Shown: positions 25,785-35,042, counted from the stretch's first letter. The stretch is 64,000 nucleotides of DNA from Haloarcula pelagica (GCF_030127105.1 NZ_CP126161.1:620001-684000), one strand, 5' to 3'. The notes: generated by a model not told the origin, from the sequence alone. Program-made: numbers and translations.

Positions 25785-26279
25785 TCAGGACGACGGTGAG
25801 TCGCGCCGGTCGAACGCCGGAACGTCCGCGGGATACCGCTCCCGGTTCCGGTCGTAGTACCGCGCCACGTACGCGACGAAGGCGAACTTCGTCAGCATCG
25901 ACAGCGCCGTGGCAACGACCGTCCGTAGCGGCTGGCGCCGGTAGGCGGCGTACACCGCGTAGGCGCTGATCGGTCCGTTCACGTAGTTGAGCAGGTCGAT
26001 CGGGCGACGGCCGTCGCGGTGGCGGTAGTACATCCGCTCGCCCAGGACGACCCGGGTCATCCAGGCGTCCGCGTCGGCCGGCGGCGAGAAGAGGACGGGA
26101 TTGACGACCGTAAACGTCAGGGCGGCAACGACGAGTCGCGGTCGGCGCGCGTAGATTCCGTACATCAGGACGGGGAGGACGGCCACGCGGGACCACCCGC
26201 TCAGCGGGTTCGCGTGCCGTCGCCAGACGGCGTCCGCGAGCCGCTGGCGGACGCCCCGGTCGGGCTCTGTATCGGCCAT
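25785..26279 (-). CDS. DUF6653-like membrane protein
   Basis: The 164-residue protein has an N-terminal RRHANPLSGWSRVAVLP motif, then two to three membrane helices with VVNPVLFSPPADADAWMTRV and LGERMYYRHRD between them. This order resembles DUF6653, a small haloarchaeal family. It is divergent from the ABC permease gene and probably unrelated to it. Confidence 0.7.
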   Translation of the reverse strand: MADTEPDRGVRQRLADAVWRRHANPLSGWSRVAVLPVLMYGIYARRPRLVVAALTFTVVNPVLFSPPADADAWMTRVVLGERMYYRHRDGRRPIDLLNYVNGPISAYAVYAAYRRQPLRTVVATALSMLTKFAFVAYVARYYDRNRERYPADVPAFDRRDSPSS

Positions 26280-26375
26280 GGATACGCCCTCTCGTCACGG
26301 AGTGATCACTGTTTGCCCACACTCGTGGGCGACAGAACGCGGAAGCTAAGTACCACTGGGTGTGACCACCGCGTG

Positions 26376-28166
26376 ATGGAACGACCGGGGTTCCCGCGGG
26401 TGATCCGCCAGCGCCTCGACCGACGGGCGCTGCCTGCGCTGGCCGCCGGGACCCTGCTCGTGTTGCTCGTGCTGTTTTACTACCCGATCTCGACAGTTTT
26501 CGTCGACAGCGTCTTCGTCGAGGGGCGACTGACGCTGTCGGTGTTCTGGACGATCCTCTCGGACCCGTTTTACTTCGGCGAGCCGGCGCGACTGTTGACC
26601 GGCGACTCGCCGATCGCGGTCGCTCGGGCCGCGCTCTCGCCGGATCGCCGGCTCGGTATCGTCGGCTTCACCGCCTACCAGGCCGCGCTCTCCTCGGTCG
26701 CGAGCGTCGCCCTGGGGTTGCCGGCGGCGTATCTGCTGGCCCGCTACGACTTTCCCGGGCGGCGGCTGCTGCGGTCGCTGACGATCCTCCCGTTCGTCCT
26801 GCCGTCGATGCTGGTCGCCGTCGGGTTCGTCGCCACGTTCGGGCGGACCGGAACGCTGAACGCGGTCCTGACCGCGCTGGGGCTCCAGCGGGTCGAGTTG
26901 CTGTTCACGCTAGAGGCGGTGATCGTCGCCCACGCCTTCTACAACGCGCCGCTGGTGGCCCGGGTGACCACGGCCGCCTGGGAGTCCGTCGACGCCAGCG
27001 CCGTCGAGACGGCGCGCAGCCTGGGTGCGGGGCCGCTGCGCGCGTTCCGCGATATCGTCGCGCCACAGCTGTATCCGGCGGTGCTGATGGGCGGGGCGCT
27101 GACGTTCGTGTTCACGTTCAGCACGTTCCCGATCGTCCTCGCGCTGGGCGGCTACCAGCTGGCGACCGTCGAGGTGTTCGTCTACCGCCTCGTCGACGAG
27201 TTCGAGTACGCCGAGGCGGCGGCTCTGGCGCTGCTCGAACTGGGAATCTCGCTGGGGCTGCTGTACGCCTACCTCCGGTACGAGGCGCGAAACACCGTCC
27301 AGCGAGCAGGCGGACAGCCACTCGCCCGGAAGCCGCTCGTCCCCGAGCAGTGGTCGCCGCGGGAACTGCTCCCCCGGTTCGGCCTGGCGGTCTACGCGCT
27401 GGTCGCGCTGGCCGTGTTCGTCGGCCCCATCGCGAGCATGCTCCTGGCGAGTGTCACCGGCCCGAACGGGCTGACGCTGGACCACTACCGGTTTCTCGTC
27501 GAGCGCCAGGCCACCGGCGCGGCGTTCCAGGTCAAACCCTGGGACGCGGTGCATAACTCCGTGCTCTTCGCCGCGGCGTCGCTGCTGATCGCGCTGCCGA
27601 TGGGCGTCGTCGTCGCCGTCCTGACGACCCGAGACTACCGCGGCCGGAAGCTCGTCGACGCGCTGGCGATGGCGCCCCTGTCGGTGTCGGGCATCGTCGT
27701 CGGGCTCGGACTGCTCCGTGGCCTGGTGTTCGGCGTCGAGATCGGCGACGCGCGCCTGGCCGTCGGCGGGGCGCTGGCCATCGTCGGCGCCCACGCCGTC
27801 GGCGGCTACCCCTTCGTCGTTCGGACCGTCGCGCCGGAACTCGATAGCCTGGACCAGTCCCTCGTCGAGTCCGCACGGGCGCTCGGGGCGCCCCGAGCGC
27901 GGACGCTCGTCGACATCGAACTGCCGCTGGTCTGGCCGGCCGTGGTCGCCGGTGCGGCCTTCGCTGTCGCGCTCTCGATCGGGGAGTTCTCGGCGACGAT
28001 CGTCCTCGCGACCGGGACGAGCCAGTTCACCATGCCCATCGCCATCGAGCGGTTCATCGGCCGACGGCTCGGGCCGGCGACGGCGATGGGCGTCGTCTTG
28101 CTCCTGGTCACGAGCGCGAGTTTCCTCGTCATCGACCGGCTGGGGGGTGACGACGTTGGCTTCTGA
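26376..28166 (+). CDS. ABC transporter permease, fused tandem (thiamine/iron type)
   Basis: This 596-residue protein contains two copies of a six-helix permease domain. The two coupling EAA loops are ETARSLGAGPLRAFRDIVAP near residue 215 and ESARALGAPRARTLVDIELP near 500. Such fused permeases belong to the ThiP/FbpB type for thiamine, ferric iron or phosphonate. The next gene supplies the ATPase, but there is no substrate-binding protein on either side. Upstream, the divergent small membrane protein is not a binding protein. The substrate remains unknown. Confidence 0.88.
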   Translation: MERPGFPRVIRQRLDRRALPALAAGTLLVLLVLFYYPISTVFVDSVFVEGRLTLSVFWTILSDPFYFGEPARLLTGDSPIAVARAALSPDRRLGIVGFTAYQAALSSVASVALGLPAAYLLARYDFPGRRLLRSLTILPFVLPSMLVAVGFVATFGRTGTLNAVLTALGLQRVELLFTLEAVIVAHAFYNAPLVARVTTAAWESVDASAVETARSLGAGPLRAFRDIVAPQLYPAVLMGGALTFVFTFSTFPIVLALGGYQLATVEVFVYRLVDEFEYAEAAALALLELGISLGLLYAYLRYEARNTVQRAGGQPLARKPLVPEQWSPRELLPRFGLAVYALVALAVFVGPIASMLLASVTGPNGLTLDHYRFLVERQATGAAFQVKPWDAVHNSVLFAAASLLIALPMGVVVAVLTTRDYRGRKLVDALAMAPLSVSGIVVGLGLLRGLVFGVEIGDARLAVGGALAIVGAHAVGGYPFVVRTVAPELDSLDQSLVESARALGAPRARTLVDIELPLVWPAVVAGAAFAVALSIGEFSATIVLATGTSQFTMPIAIERFIGRRLGPATAMGVVLLLVTSASFLVIDRLGGDDVGF

Positions 28167-29220
28167 GCCCGCGGTCGAACTCGACGGTGTGACGCGGCGC
28201 TACGGGGAGACGACGGCCGTCTCGGCGCTCTCGCTGTCGGTCCGGGAAGGCGAGTTCTTCACCCTCGTCGGCCCGTCGGGCTGTGGGAAGACGACGACGC
28301 TGCGCCTGCTCGCGGGGTTCGAGACGCCCACGACCGGCACCGTCCGCTTCGGCGGGCAGTCCGTCGCCGGCGTCCCGCCCGAGAGCCGGGACGTGGGCGT
28401 CGTCTTCCAGAGCTACGCGCTCTTTCCCCACATGACCGTCGGCGAGAACGTCGCTTACGGGCTGAACTTCGCCGACCCGCCGGGCGGGGTCGGCCGCGAC
28501 AAGCGGGTTCGGGACTTGCTCGAACTGGTCGACCTCGGAGGGATGGCCGATCGGGACCCCGACACTCTCTCGGGCGGGCAACAACAGCGCGTCGCCATCG
28601 CCCGCGCGCTGGCGCCGGGTCCGGAGGTCCTCCTGCTGGACGAACCGATGAGTGCCCTGGACGCGAAACTCCGCGAACGGCTCCGGGTCCAGGTCCGGGA
28701 GCTCCAGCAGGAACTGGGGATCACGACGGTGTACGTCACCCACGATCAGGAGGAGGCGCTGGCGATCTCGGACCGGGTCGCGGTGATGCGCGACGGGACC
28801 CCCGAGCAGGTGGGCTCGCCCCGCGAGATCTACCGGCGGCCCGCGACGCCGTTCGTCGCGGACTTCATCGGCGACAACAACGTGCTCTCGGGGACGGTGA
28901 CCGACCTCCGGGAGACGGCGGCCGGCCGGGTCGCCGACGTGGCGATCGGCGAGGAGCGTCTGGCCGTCGGACTGGACGGCCGGACGGCCGCTCGCGGCGA
29001 CGAACTCACCTTCTGTGTCCGGCCGGAACGTCTGGCCGTCGGTGACGGGGAGAACGCGCTGTCGGCGACAGTCACCAGCGCGGAGTTCCTGGGCGAGACG
29101 ACGCGGGTCCATCTGGACTGGCACGGCCGACAGCTCCGACTCCGGACTCGCTCGCCGCCGACGGGAACGGCGACCGTTGCGTTCGAACCGGCCGACGCAC
29201 ACGTCGTCACGATCCGGTAG
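28147..29220 (+). CDS. ABC transporter ATP-binding protein
   Basis: The 357-residue ATPase has Walker A GPSGCGKTT, Q-loop VFQSYALFPHMTV, signature LSGGQQQR, Walker B VLLLDEPMSALD and the H-loop TVYVTHDQEEAL, followed by a TOBE-type C-terminal domain (about 270-357). Start codon is GTG 28147, inside the permease 3' end (20-base overlap); a TTG 9 bases later is an alternative. PotA/FbpC-like. With the permease it forms a translationally linked pair. Confidence 0.88.
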   Translation: MTTLASEPAVELDGVTRRYGETTAVSALSLSVREGEFFTLVGPSGCGKTTTLRLLAGFETPTTGTVRFGGQSVAGVPPESRDVGVVFQSYALFPHMTVGENVAYGLNFADPPGGVGRDKRVRDLLELVDLGGMADRDPDTLSGGQQQRVAIARALAPGPEVLLLDEPMSALDAKLRERLRVQVRELQQELGITTVYVTHDQEEALAISDRVAVMRDGTPEQVGSPREIYRRPATPFVADFIGDNNVLSGTVTDLRETAAGRVADVAIGEERLAVGLDGRTAARGDELTFCVRPERLAVGDGENALSATVTSAEFLGETTRVHLDWHGRQLRLRTRSPPTGTATVAFEPADAHVVTIR

Positions 29221-29236
29221 GGGTCGCCCGGGCGGG

Positions 29237-29500
29237 TCAGTGTTGCTCAGAGGACAGGTCAGCGTCTAGCTCGCGGACGACCTCGCCGTCGAGGGTGATC
29301 GTCCCGTCCCCGGTGACCGTGATCTCGTGGTCGGGCACCGAGAAAGTCAGCGTCCACTCGCGGTTGTCCATCGCGGCCAGTCGCTCGACCGCGTCCGTGT
29401 CGACGTGGGTCCCCAGCGAGTAGCCCAGTCGGTGCGGTTCGCGTCCTTCGACCTCGGCGATCGCTTCCACGATCGCGACGGTCACGTCCTGGTTGGTCAT
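29237..29500 (-). CDS. HalOD1 output domain protein
   Basis: This 87-residue protein fits the HalOD1 domain: VAIVEAIAEVEGREPHRLGY near the N terminus and FSVPDHEITVTGDGTITL in the middle. Such small proteins occur alone or as the output end of haloarchaeal receivers. Its ATG overlaps the stop of the preceding HTH gene (ATGA), so the two are coupled and probably act together, with the HTH protein as the DNA-binding part. Confidence 0.8.
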   Translation of the reverse strand: MTNQDVTVAIVEAIAEVEGREPHRLGYSLGTHVDTDAVERLAAMDNREWTLTFSVPDHEITVTGDGTITLDGEVVRELDADLSSEQH

Positions 29501-29892
29501 CGGCTGTCCCCCCGTTTCTCCTCCAGTCGCTGACAGCCCTCGGCGAGGCCCGGCGGGATCTCGTCGGCCCAGTCGTGCAGCGCCCGGAAGACGATCGCGG
29601 CCTCCTCGAACGCCGGCCCGCGGCGGACGGTAAACGGCTCTGACTCCCAGCGGACGAACCCCGGCGCCGCCAGTTCGGGGAGGTGCGAGTGGACCAGTTC
29701 GGTCGCCAGCCGTGATGGGTCCACGCGGAGGTACGAGGGGTTGGCGGCTTCGGGCAGCGACAGCACTCGATCCTCGGGCGCCTCCAGCAGCGAGACGACG
29801 ATCTGTCGCCTGGGTTCGGCCCCGAGCGTCTGGAAGACGGTGTCCCACCGGTCGATCATCCGCTGTTTCTGTTCGTCCCGGAGTTGTTTCAT
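29497..29892 (-). CDS. Winged-helix-type protein, paralog of 24925-25314
   Basis: This 131-residue protein repeats the design of the 24925 gene: WDTVFQTLGAEPRRQIVVSLL and LVHSHLPELAAPGFVRWES with PFTVRRGPAFEEA. Unlike its paralog, it is coupled to a HalOD1 gene by a 4-base overlap. A TATA-like AAATATTA (29918-29925 on the opposite strand) is 26-33 bases upstream, so it has a short or no leader. A regulator role is inferred from the HTH-like core. Confidence 0.75.
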   Translation of the reverse strand: MKQLRDEQKQRMIDRWDTVFQTLGAEPRRQIVVSLLEAPEDRVLSLPEAANPSYLRVDPSRLATELVHSHLPELAAPGFVRWESEPFTVRRGPAFEEAAIVFRALHDWADEIPPGLAEGCQRLEEKRGDSR

Positions 29893-29917
29893 ACTCGGAC
29901 GTGTATGCCTGAAAACA

Positions 29918-29925
29918 TAATATTT
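29918..29925 (-). promoter_or_regulatory. TATA box of the HTH-HalOD1 pair
   Basis: AAATATTA read on the minus strand, 26-33 bases before the start at 29892, is flanked by a locally AT-rich stretch. Confidence 0.5.
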
Positions 29926-30007
29926 CGTGGTGGACGGCCGGCGTCGGCACCGAACGCGCCAGCCCCACGGCGTCGATTTCAAGTCCGGTGACCGCCAAGA
30001 CCGCGCC

Positions 30008-31114
30008 ATGCGACCGACCCGTCGTGCGTTTCTCGGTTCGTCGGCCGCGCTCGCAGGGACCGCCCTCGCCGGCTGTCTCGGCCGCGTCCCGGAACCCGCG
30101 TGTCCGCCGGCCGTCGAGAGCGACGGCGCGGTGCGGATCGGATTCGTCGGCGACACGATGCTGGGCCGGAACGTGGACGCGACCTGGGACGGGCGCGACC
30201 CGGCGGGGGTGTGGGGGTCGACGATCGACCGACTGGACGTGCTCGACGGCCTCGTCCTGAACCTGGAGTGTTGTGTCTCCGAGCGCGGCCGGCGCACGCC
30301 GGGCCGGGGGTACTACTTCCGTGCCGGCCCGGACTGGGCGGTTCCGGCCCTGCAAGCCGCGGGGACCAGCGTGGCGGGCCTGGCGAACAACCACCTGCTG
30401 GACTTCGGGTATCGGGCGTTGCGCGATACCGTCACACACCTCGAAGCCGGCGGGATCGCCACGACGGGGGCGGGCGCCGACCGGTCGGCCGCGGCCGCGC
30501 CGGCGACGGTGACCGTCGGCGGGATCGAAGTCGCGGTCGTCGCGCTGACCGACCAGGCGCCCCTGTACACCGCCCGGGGGAACAGCCCCGGGACCGCGTA
30601 CACGACGCTGTCGACGGGCGACCCGCTGTCGAGACGGCGGATCGACGCCGCCCTCTCGCGGGCCCGGGAACGCGATCCGGACCTGCTCGTGGCGACGCTG
30701 CACTGGGGGCCAAACTGGGAGGTCCGCCCCTCCGAGGGGCAACAGCGGACCGCCCGCTGGCTGATCGACCGCGGCGTCGACGTTGTCCACGGCCACAGCG
30801 CCCACGTGATCCAGGGCGTCGAGACGTACCGCGGCCGGCCGATCGTCTACGACGCCGGCGACTTCGTCGACGACTACCTGATCAAGGAGGGGTTGCACAA
30901 CGACCGGAGCTTCCTGTTCGAGTTGGTCGTCGCCGACGGTACCCTCCGGGCGCTGGACCTCGTCCCGGTCGTGATCGACGACTCGGCGGTCGGCCTGGCG
31001 GGCGAGACGGCCGCGACGTGGCTGCGCGAGCGGCTGCGAACGCTCTCGGAGCCGTTCGGGACGACCGTCGAGCGGGCCGGCGACGGTCTGCGGATCCCGC
31101 TGGGCGAGTGTTGA
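30008..31114 (+). CDS. CapA-like metallophosphatase lipoprotein
   Basis: The 368-residue protein has a Tat signal (R5-R6-A-F-L) and lipobox ending at C23 (LAGC). The calcineurin-like metal motifs GDTMLGRN, LANNHLLDFG, LHWGPNWE and HGHSAHVIQG are those of the CapA/PgsA family, required for poly-gamma-glutamate capsule and related polymers. It should sit on the outer face of the membrane. No CapB or CapC gene is nearby, so the polymer is not clear; the ATP-grasp pair at 16396-18719 could be part of the same surface chemistry. Confidence 0.87.
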   Translation: MRPTRRAFLGSSAALAGTALAGCLGRVPEPACPPAVESDGAVRIGFVGDTMLGRNVDATWDGRDPAGVWGSTIDRLDVLDGLVLNLECCVSERGRRTPGRGYYFRAGPDWAVPALQAAGTSVAGLANNHLLDFGYRALRDTVTHLEAGGIATTGAGADRSAAAAPATVTVGGIEVAVVALTDQAPLYTARGNSPGTAYTTLSTGDPLSRRRIDAALSRARERDPDLLVATLHWGPNWEVRPSEGQQRTARWLIDRGVDVVHGHSAHVIQGVETYRGRPIVYDAGDFVDDYLIKEGLHNDRSFLFELVVADGTLRALDLVPVVIDDSAVGLAGETAATWLRERLRTLSEPFGTTVERAGDGLRIPLGEC

Positions 31115-31177
31115 AACCCGGTGGGTGTTGCTCCCCGTTCAGAAGGGTTGAGGCGTGTGGGGACTGTCCGAGGAGAC

Positions 31178-32146
31178 ATGGACGCTATCGAGGTGACCGA
31201 GTTCGGCGGCCGCGAGGCACTGTCGGTGACAGAGCGGTCGGTTCCCGAGCCGGACGCCGGCCAGATCCGTATCGAGGTCGAGGCGGCGGGGATCAACTTC
31301 GCGGACATCATGCAACGGCGGGGCCACTACGAGGGCGGGCCGGAGCCGCCCTACGTCCCCGGGATGGAGGTCGCCGGCCGCATCGACGCCGTGGGCGCGG
31401 ACGCAGGACTCGACAGCGGCGACCGCGTGGTGGCGCTGATCGACGAGGGCGGCTACGCCGAGTACGCGCTGGCGGACCCACAGCTGACCTTCCCGATCCC
31501 CGGCGAGATGTCCCTGACCGAGGCCGCCGGGTTCCCCGTCCAGTTCCTGACCGCCCACAACTGCCTGTTCGAGTGGGGCGACTTAGAGCGCGACGAGTCG
31601 GTGCTGATCCACGCCGCCGCCGGCGGCGTCGGCACGGCCGCGGTCCAGCTGGCCAGCCGGGCGGGCGCGGAGGTGTTCGGGACCGCGAGCACGGCCGAGA
31701 AACTCGACCTCGCCGAGCGGCTCGGCTGTGCCCACCCGATCAACTACACCGAGACCGACTTCGTCGAGGCCGTCCGGGCCGAGACCGACCACGGCGTCGA
31801 CCTGGTGCTGGACGGGGTCGGCGGCGACACGTCGAGCGACTCGCTGGCCGCGCTACGGGAGTTCGGCCGGATGGTCGTCTACGGCGCGGCCAGCGGACAG
31901 CCGGGGTCGCTGTCGACCAGCGACCTCCTGTTCGCGAACCAGCAGGCGATCGGCTACCACCTCGGTCGGGGCCTCCTCCGGGAGCCACAGCGGGTGATGG
32001 CGGCGGTCCCGGACCTACAGGAGGGGCTGGCAAGCGGCGACCTGGAAGTGATCGTCGGCGAGACCTTCCCGCTAACGGACGCCGCCGCGGCCCACGAACA
32101 CATCGAGAGCCGGGCCTCCAGCGGGAAGGTCGTGCTCGAACCCTAG
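31178..32146 (+). CDS. Zinc-type alcohol dehydrogenase/quinone oxidoreductase family protein
   Basis: The 322-residue MDR enzyme has AAGINFADIMQRRGHY and PYVPGMEVAGRI at the N-terminal domain and the NADPH-binding loop HAAAGGVGTAAVQLA near residue 150. No structural-zinc Cys set or catalytic Zn ligands are visible, as in quinone oxidoreductases. It probably reduces quinones or enones with NADPH. Start at 31178 follows an AT-poor gap after capA-like gene; relation to it is doubtful. Confidence 0.88.
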   Translation: MDAIEVTEFGGREALSVTERSVPEPDAGQIRIEVEAAGINFADIMQRRGHYEGGPEPPYVPGMEVAGRIDAVGADAGLDSGDRVVALIDEGGYAEYALADPQLTFPIPGEMSLTEAAGFPVQFLTAHNCLFEWGDLERDESVLIHAAAGGVGTAAVQLASRAGAEVFGTASTAEKLDLAERLGCAHPINYTETDFVEAVRAETDHGVDLVLDGVGGDTSSDSLAALREFGRMVVYGAASGQPGSLSTSDLLFANQQAIGYHLGRGLLREPQRVMAAVPDLQEGLASGDLEVIVGETFPLTDAAAAHEHIESRASSGKVVLEP

Positions 32147-32201
32147 TGTCTGTCACCACGACTCACAGAGACGCTTTACGTCTGTGGCTACTCGTCCCCG
32201 T

Positions 32202-32813
32202 ATGAACTACGAGCAGGCACTCGACCGCGCGTACGACGTACTGCCGGACCAGCCACGGGAGGCCGGCGAGCGGCTCTCGGTCCCCGATCCCGAGGGACAG
32301 ACCGACGGGGCCTTTACACGACTGACCAACCTCGGCGCCATCGCCGACGCCCTCTCGCGGGAGTCCCGCCACCTCCACCGGGCCATCCAGCGGGAGTTCG
32401 GGACCAACGGCCAGTTCGACGGCAACGAAGCCCGCTACAACGGGTCGTTCGATGTCGCGGACTTCCAGGCGGCCATCGACGCCTACATCGCCGAGTACGT
32501 CACCTGTTCGGAGTGTGGGCTGCCCGACACCGTCCTCAAGACCGAGGACGGCGTCGACATGCTCCGCTGTCAGGCCTGTGGTGCCTTCCGCCCGGTGGCC
32601 AAGGGCGGGAGCTCCTCACAGCAACACGACCAGCCGACCCTCGAAGAGGGCAAGACCTACGAGGTCAAGATCACCGGCACCGGCCGCGAGGGCGACGGTG
32701 TCGCCGAGAAAGGGAAGTACACCATCTTCGTCTCGGGCGCCCGCGAGGGCCAGGTCGTCGACGCCTACATCGAGTCCATCAGCGGCACGCTCGCGTTCGG
32801 CCGCGTCCAGTAA
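32202..32813 (+). CDS. Translation initiation factor aIF2 subunit beta with C-terminal TRAM domain
   Basis: The 203-residue protein has the N-terminal aIF2-beta domain (1-100), the zinc pair C102-x2-C105 and C123-x2-C126, and then a short Gly/Ser/Gln linker and a TRAM RNA-binding domain (about 146-203; EGKTYEVKITGTGREGDGVA). aIF2 delivers Met-tRNAi. The TRAM extension is a known haloarchaeal feature and is absent from eukaryotic eIF2-beta. It stands alone between an oxidoreductase and a small membrane protein. Confidence 0.93.
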   Translation: MNYEQALDRAYDVLPDQPREAGERLSVPDPEGQTDGAFTRLTNLGAIADALSRESRHLHRAIQREFGTNGQFDGNEARYNGSFDVADFQAAIDAYIAEYVTCSECGLPDTVLKTEDGVDMLRCQACGAFRPVAKGGSSSQQHDQPTLEEGKTYEVKITGTGREGDGVAEKGKYTIFVSGAREGQVVDAYIESISGTLAFGRVQ

Positions 32814-32874
32814 CCCCACCCGTTTTCTCGCCTGTCGTGACAAGACACTTATCGAGCGGTGCGTGAGACGAGGT

Positions 32875-33288
32875 ATGGCACGCACGAGCGACCCGAAGCT
32901 CCACGTCGTCGCCGCAGTCGCCGTCGGGCTCGGCCTCGTCCAGGCCGCCTCCGGCGCGGTGAGTCTCCTGTTCGGCCTCGGGTCGCTTCCGACGACACTG
33001 CTCGCACTCGCCCAGGGAGTCGCCGGGCTCGTCCTCGTCCCCGCGGGCGTCGGGATCGCGCTCCGGAAGGGCTGGGGGAGAACCCTCGGGATCGTCGCCT
33101 TCGGCGGTGTCGCCGTCCTCCAGCTAACCCCGCTGATCGGTGGGGCGACCGTCGGCGTCCCGCTCGTCGGGCTGGCCGTCTCGGTCGGCAGTTCGCTCTA
33201 TCTCCTACTGGCCAGCGAGGCCTTCGCGGACGCCGAGGACACGCGCCCGCTCTCGAAAGACGAGAGCGCTCACGAGTTCGTCCGCTGA
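32875..33288 (+). CDS. Small four-helix membrane protein, unknown
   Basis: The 137-residue protein has four hydrophobic helices between 10 and 117 and a short acidic tail. No charged residues inside helices or ligand motif suggests function. The 3' end is 7 bases from the convergent cysteine synthase stop. It does not look like a member of a named family that I can recognise. Confidence 0.7.
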   Translation: MARTSDPKLHVVAAVAVGLGLVQAASGAVSLLFGLGSLPTTLLALAQGVAGLVLVPAGVGIALRKGWGRTLGIVAFGGVAVLQLTPLIGGATVGVPLVGLAVSVGSSLYLLLASEAFADAEDTRPLSKDESAHEFVR

Positions 33289-33295
33289 CCCGCGT

Positions 33296-34224
33296 TCAGG
33301 CCCACAGCTCCGTCGAGAGGTACCGCTCACCGGTGTCCGGGAGGACCACGACCACGGCCTCCGCGGGGTTGTCCTCGGCGTAGGCCGTCGCCGCATGTAG
33401 CGCCGCGCCCGCGGAGATGCCGACCATGAGTCCCGCCTCGCTGGCCAGCCGACGGGCCGCCGTCCGGGCCTGCTCGGCGCTCGCCGTCCTGACCTGGTCG
33501 AGCAGTTCGGTCCGCAGGATATCGGGGACGAAGCCGGGGCCGATCCCCTGGATGTCGTGACTGTCGGGGTCGTCGTCCGAGAGCAGTTGCGAGGAGTCGG
33601 GTTCGACGGCGACCGAGGTGAGGTCGGCGCCGCGTTCTTCCTCGATGTGCTCCGTGATCCCGGTGATCGTGCCGCCGGTGCCGACGCCGGCGACGACAGC
33701 GTCGACCGCGCCGTCGGTGTCGCGCCAGATCTCGGGGCCGGTCGTCTCCCGGTGGGCGCGGGGTTCGCCGCGTTCTCGAACTGGCGGGCGCGGACGGCCC
33801 CCTCGGCCTGTGCCAGTTCGTCGGCGCGCTCGATGGCGCCGCTCATCCCGTCGTCGGCGGGCGTGAGTTCGAGGTCGGCCCCGAGCGCCGACAGCAGCCG
33901 ACGGCGTTCCTCGCTCATCGACTCGGGCATCGTCAACACGCAGTCGTACCCTCGCGCGGCCGAGACCATCGCCAGGCCGATGCCGGTGTTGCCGCTCGTG
34001 GCCTCGACGACGGTGCCGTCCGGCGGCAGGTCGCCCGACTCGGCGGCCGCCTCGATCATGTACAGCGCGACCCGGTCTTTCACCGAGTAGGGGTTCGCGG
34101 CCTCGTACTTCCCGGAGAGGTTCTCGGCGAAGCCGTCGAGGTGGACTAGCGGTGTCTCGCCGACGAGATCGGTCACGCTCGACGCGGCTGGGCGCTCGGG
34201 CCGTGGCTCCGGGGCTGACTGCAT
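33296..34224 (-). pseudogene. cysK: Cysteine synthase A, broken by a one-base frameshift
   Basis: The enzyme makes cysteine from O-acetylserine and sulfide. Reading from 34224 the frame gives a typical start (SSVTDLVGETPLVHLDG), the PLP lysine K49 in NPYSVKDRVALY and SGNTGIGLAMVSAARGYD, up to RQFENAANP; there it turns into nonsense. In the next frame the family continues at once, HRETTGPEIWRD, VVAGVGTGGTITGI, GIGPGFVPDIL and GISAGAALHAATAYAEDNP, ending YLSTELWA-stop at 33296-33298. One base (a G after the third C of the CCCC at 33759-33762 in the coding strand) restores a 309-residue enzyme. Either a real loss, or a base missed in sequencing. Confidence 0.85.
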
Positions 34225-34279
34225 ATCCCGCGATAGTCCGGTCGGATCGGTAAGCTGCCCACCAGAATACTGTGGGTGC

Positions 34280-34978
34280 CTACACCTCGACCTCATCGAC
34301 CAGCCCCGGGTGGTCGTTGCCGGGGCTGTTGACCGCCGTCGAGACCGGATAGCTCCGCATCGGGCCGTCGTAGGGATCGAGCAGCGAGTCGAGGTCGTCC
34401 GTATCGTCGGCGAGCCACGCAGCCTCCTCGTCGGGGCCGAGAACGACCGCCATCCGGTGGTGGAGCGCTTCGACCGTCTCGTTGGGCTCGGTCGTGATGA
34501 TCGTGAACGTCTCGACGATGTCGTCCCCGTCGCTCCCGCCGCTGGCGCCGAACTCGCCGAGCCCGGTCTGGCGCTGTGGCGGACGCCACCGCTCGTAGAG
34601 GCCGGCCATCGCGAACGGCTCGTCGTCGGGGAGCGCGACCCGATAGGGCTGTTTGCCGCCCTCGCGGTCGACCCACTCGTAGAAGCCGTCGGCGGGGACC
34701 AGACAGCGCCGTGACTCGTAGGCGTCGGCGAAGGAGGCCCGCTCGGCGACCGTCTCGGCGCGGGCGTTGATGTAGCCGTGGTCGGAGCGGTCGTCGGCCC
34801 ACGAGGGGATCAGCCCCCACTCCATCCGCTGGATGGTCTCGGGCGCCTCGTTCGTGACGACCGGGAGCGACTGGCTCGGCGCGGCGTTGTAGGTCGGCTC
34901 GAACGGCTCGGAAAACGCCGCGCCGAACCGGGACTCGATCTCGTCGGGCGGGGTAAACAGGCTGTACCGACCACACAT
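34280..34978 (-). CDS. SRAP (HMCES/YedK) abasic-site peptidase/DNA-protein crosslinker
   Basis: The 232-residue protein begins MCGRYSL; after removal of Met the Cys at position 2 forms the thiazolidine crosslink with abasic sites in single-stranded DNA. Family motifs are present: YNAAPSQ near 37, LIPSWADD, NARAETVAER, CLVPADGFYEW and HHRMAVVL. It shields abasic sites in DNA. An in-frame start further upstream (35005) would bury the catalytic Cys, so 34978 is required. Confidence 0.93.
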   Translation of the reverse strand: MCGRYSLFTPPDEIESRFGAAFSEPFEPTYNAAPSQSLPVVTNEAPETIQRMEWGLIPSWADDRSDHGYINARAETVAERASFADAYESRRCLVPADGFYEWVDREGGKQPYRVALPDDEPFAMAGLYERWRPPQRQTGLGEFGASGGSDGDDIVETFTIITTEPNETVEALHHRMAVVLGPDEEAAWLADDTDDLDSLLDPYDGPMRSYPVSTAVNSPGNDHPGLVDEVEV

Positions 34979-35033
34979 ACCCGAACCGAGGGCGCGAGCG
35001 GACAAAAACCCGGCTCATCAGCGAGCCAGGAAG

Positions 35034-35042
35034 AATATATCT
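35034..35042 (+). promoter_or_regulatory. TATA box for the lipoprotein pair
   Basis: AATATATCT, 28-36 bases before the ATG at 35070, is a strong haloarchaeal-type TATA element. Confidence 0.55.
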
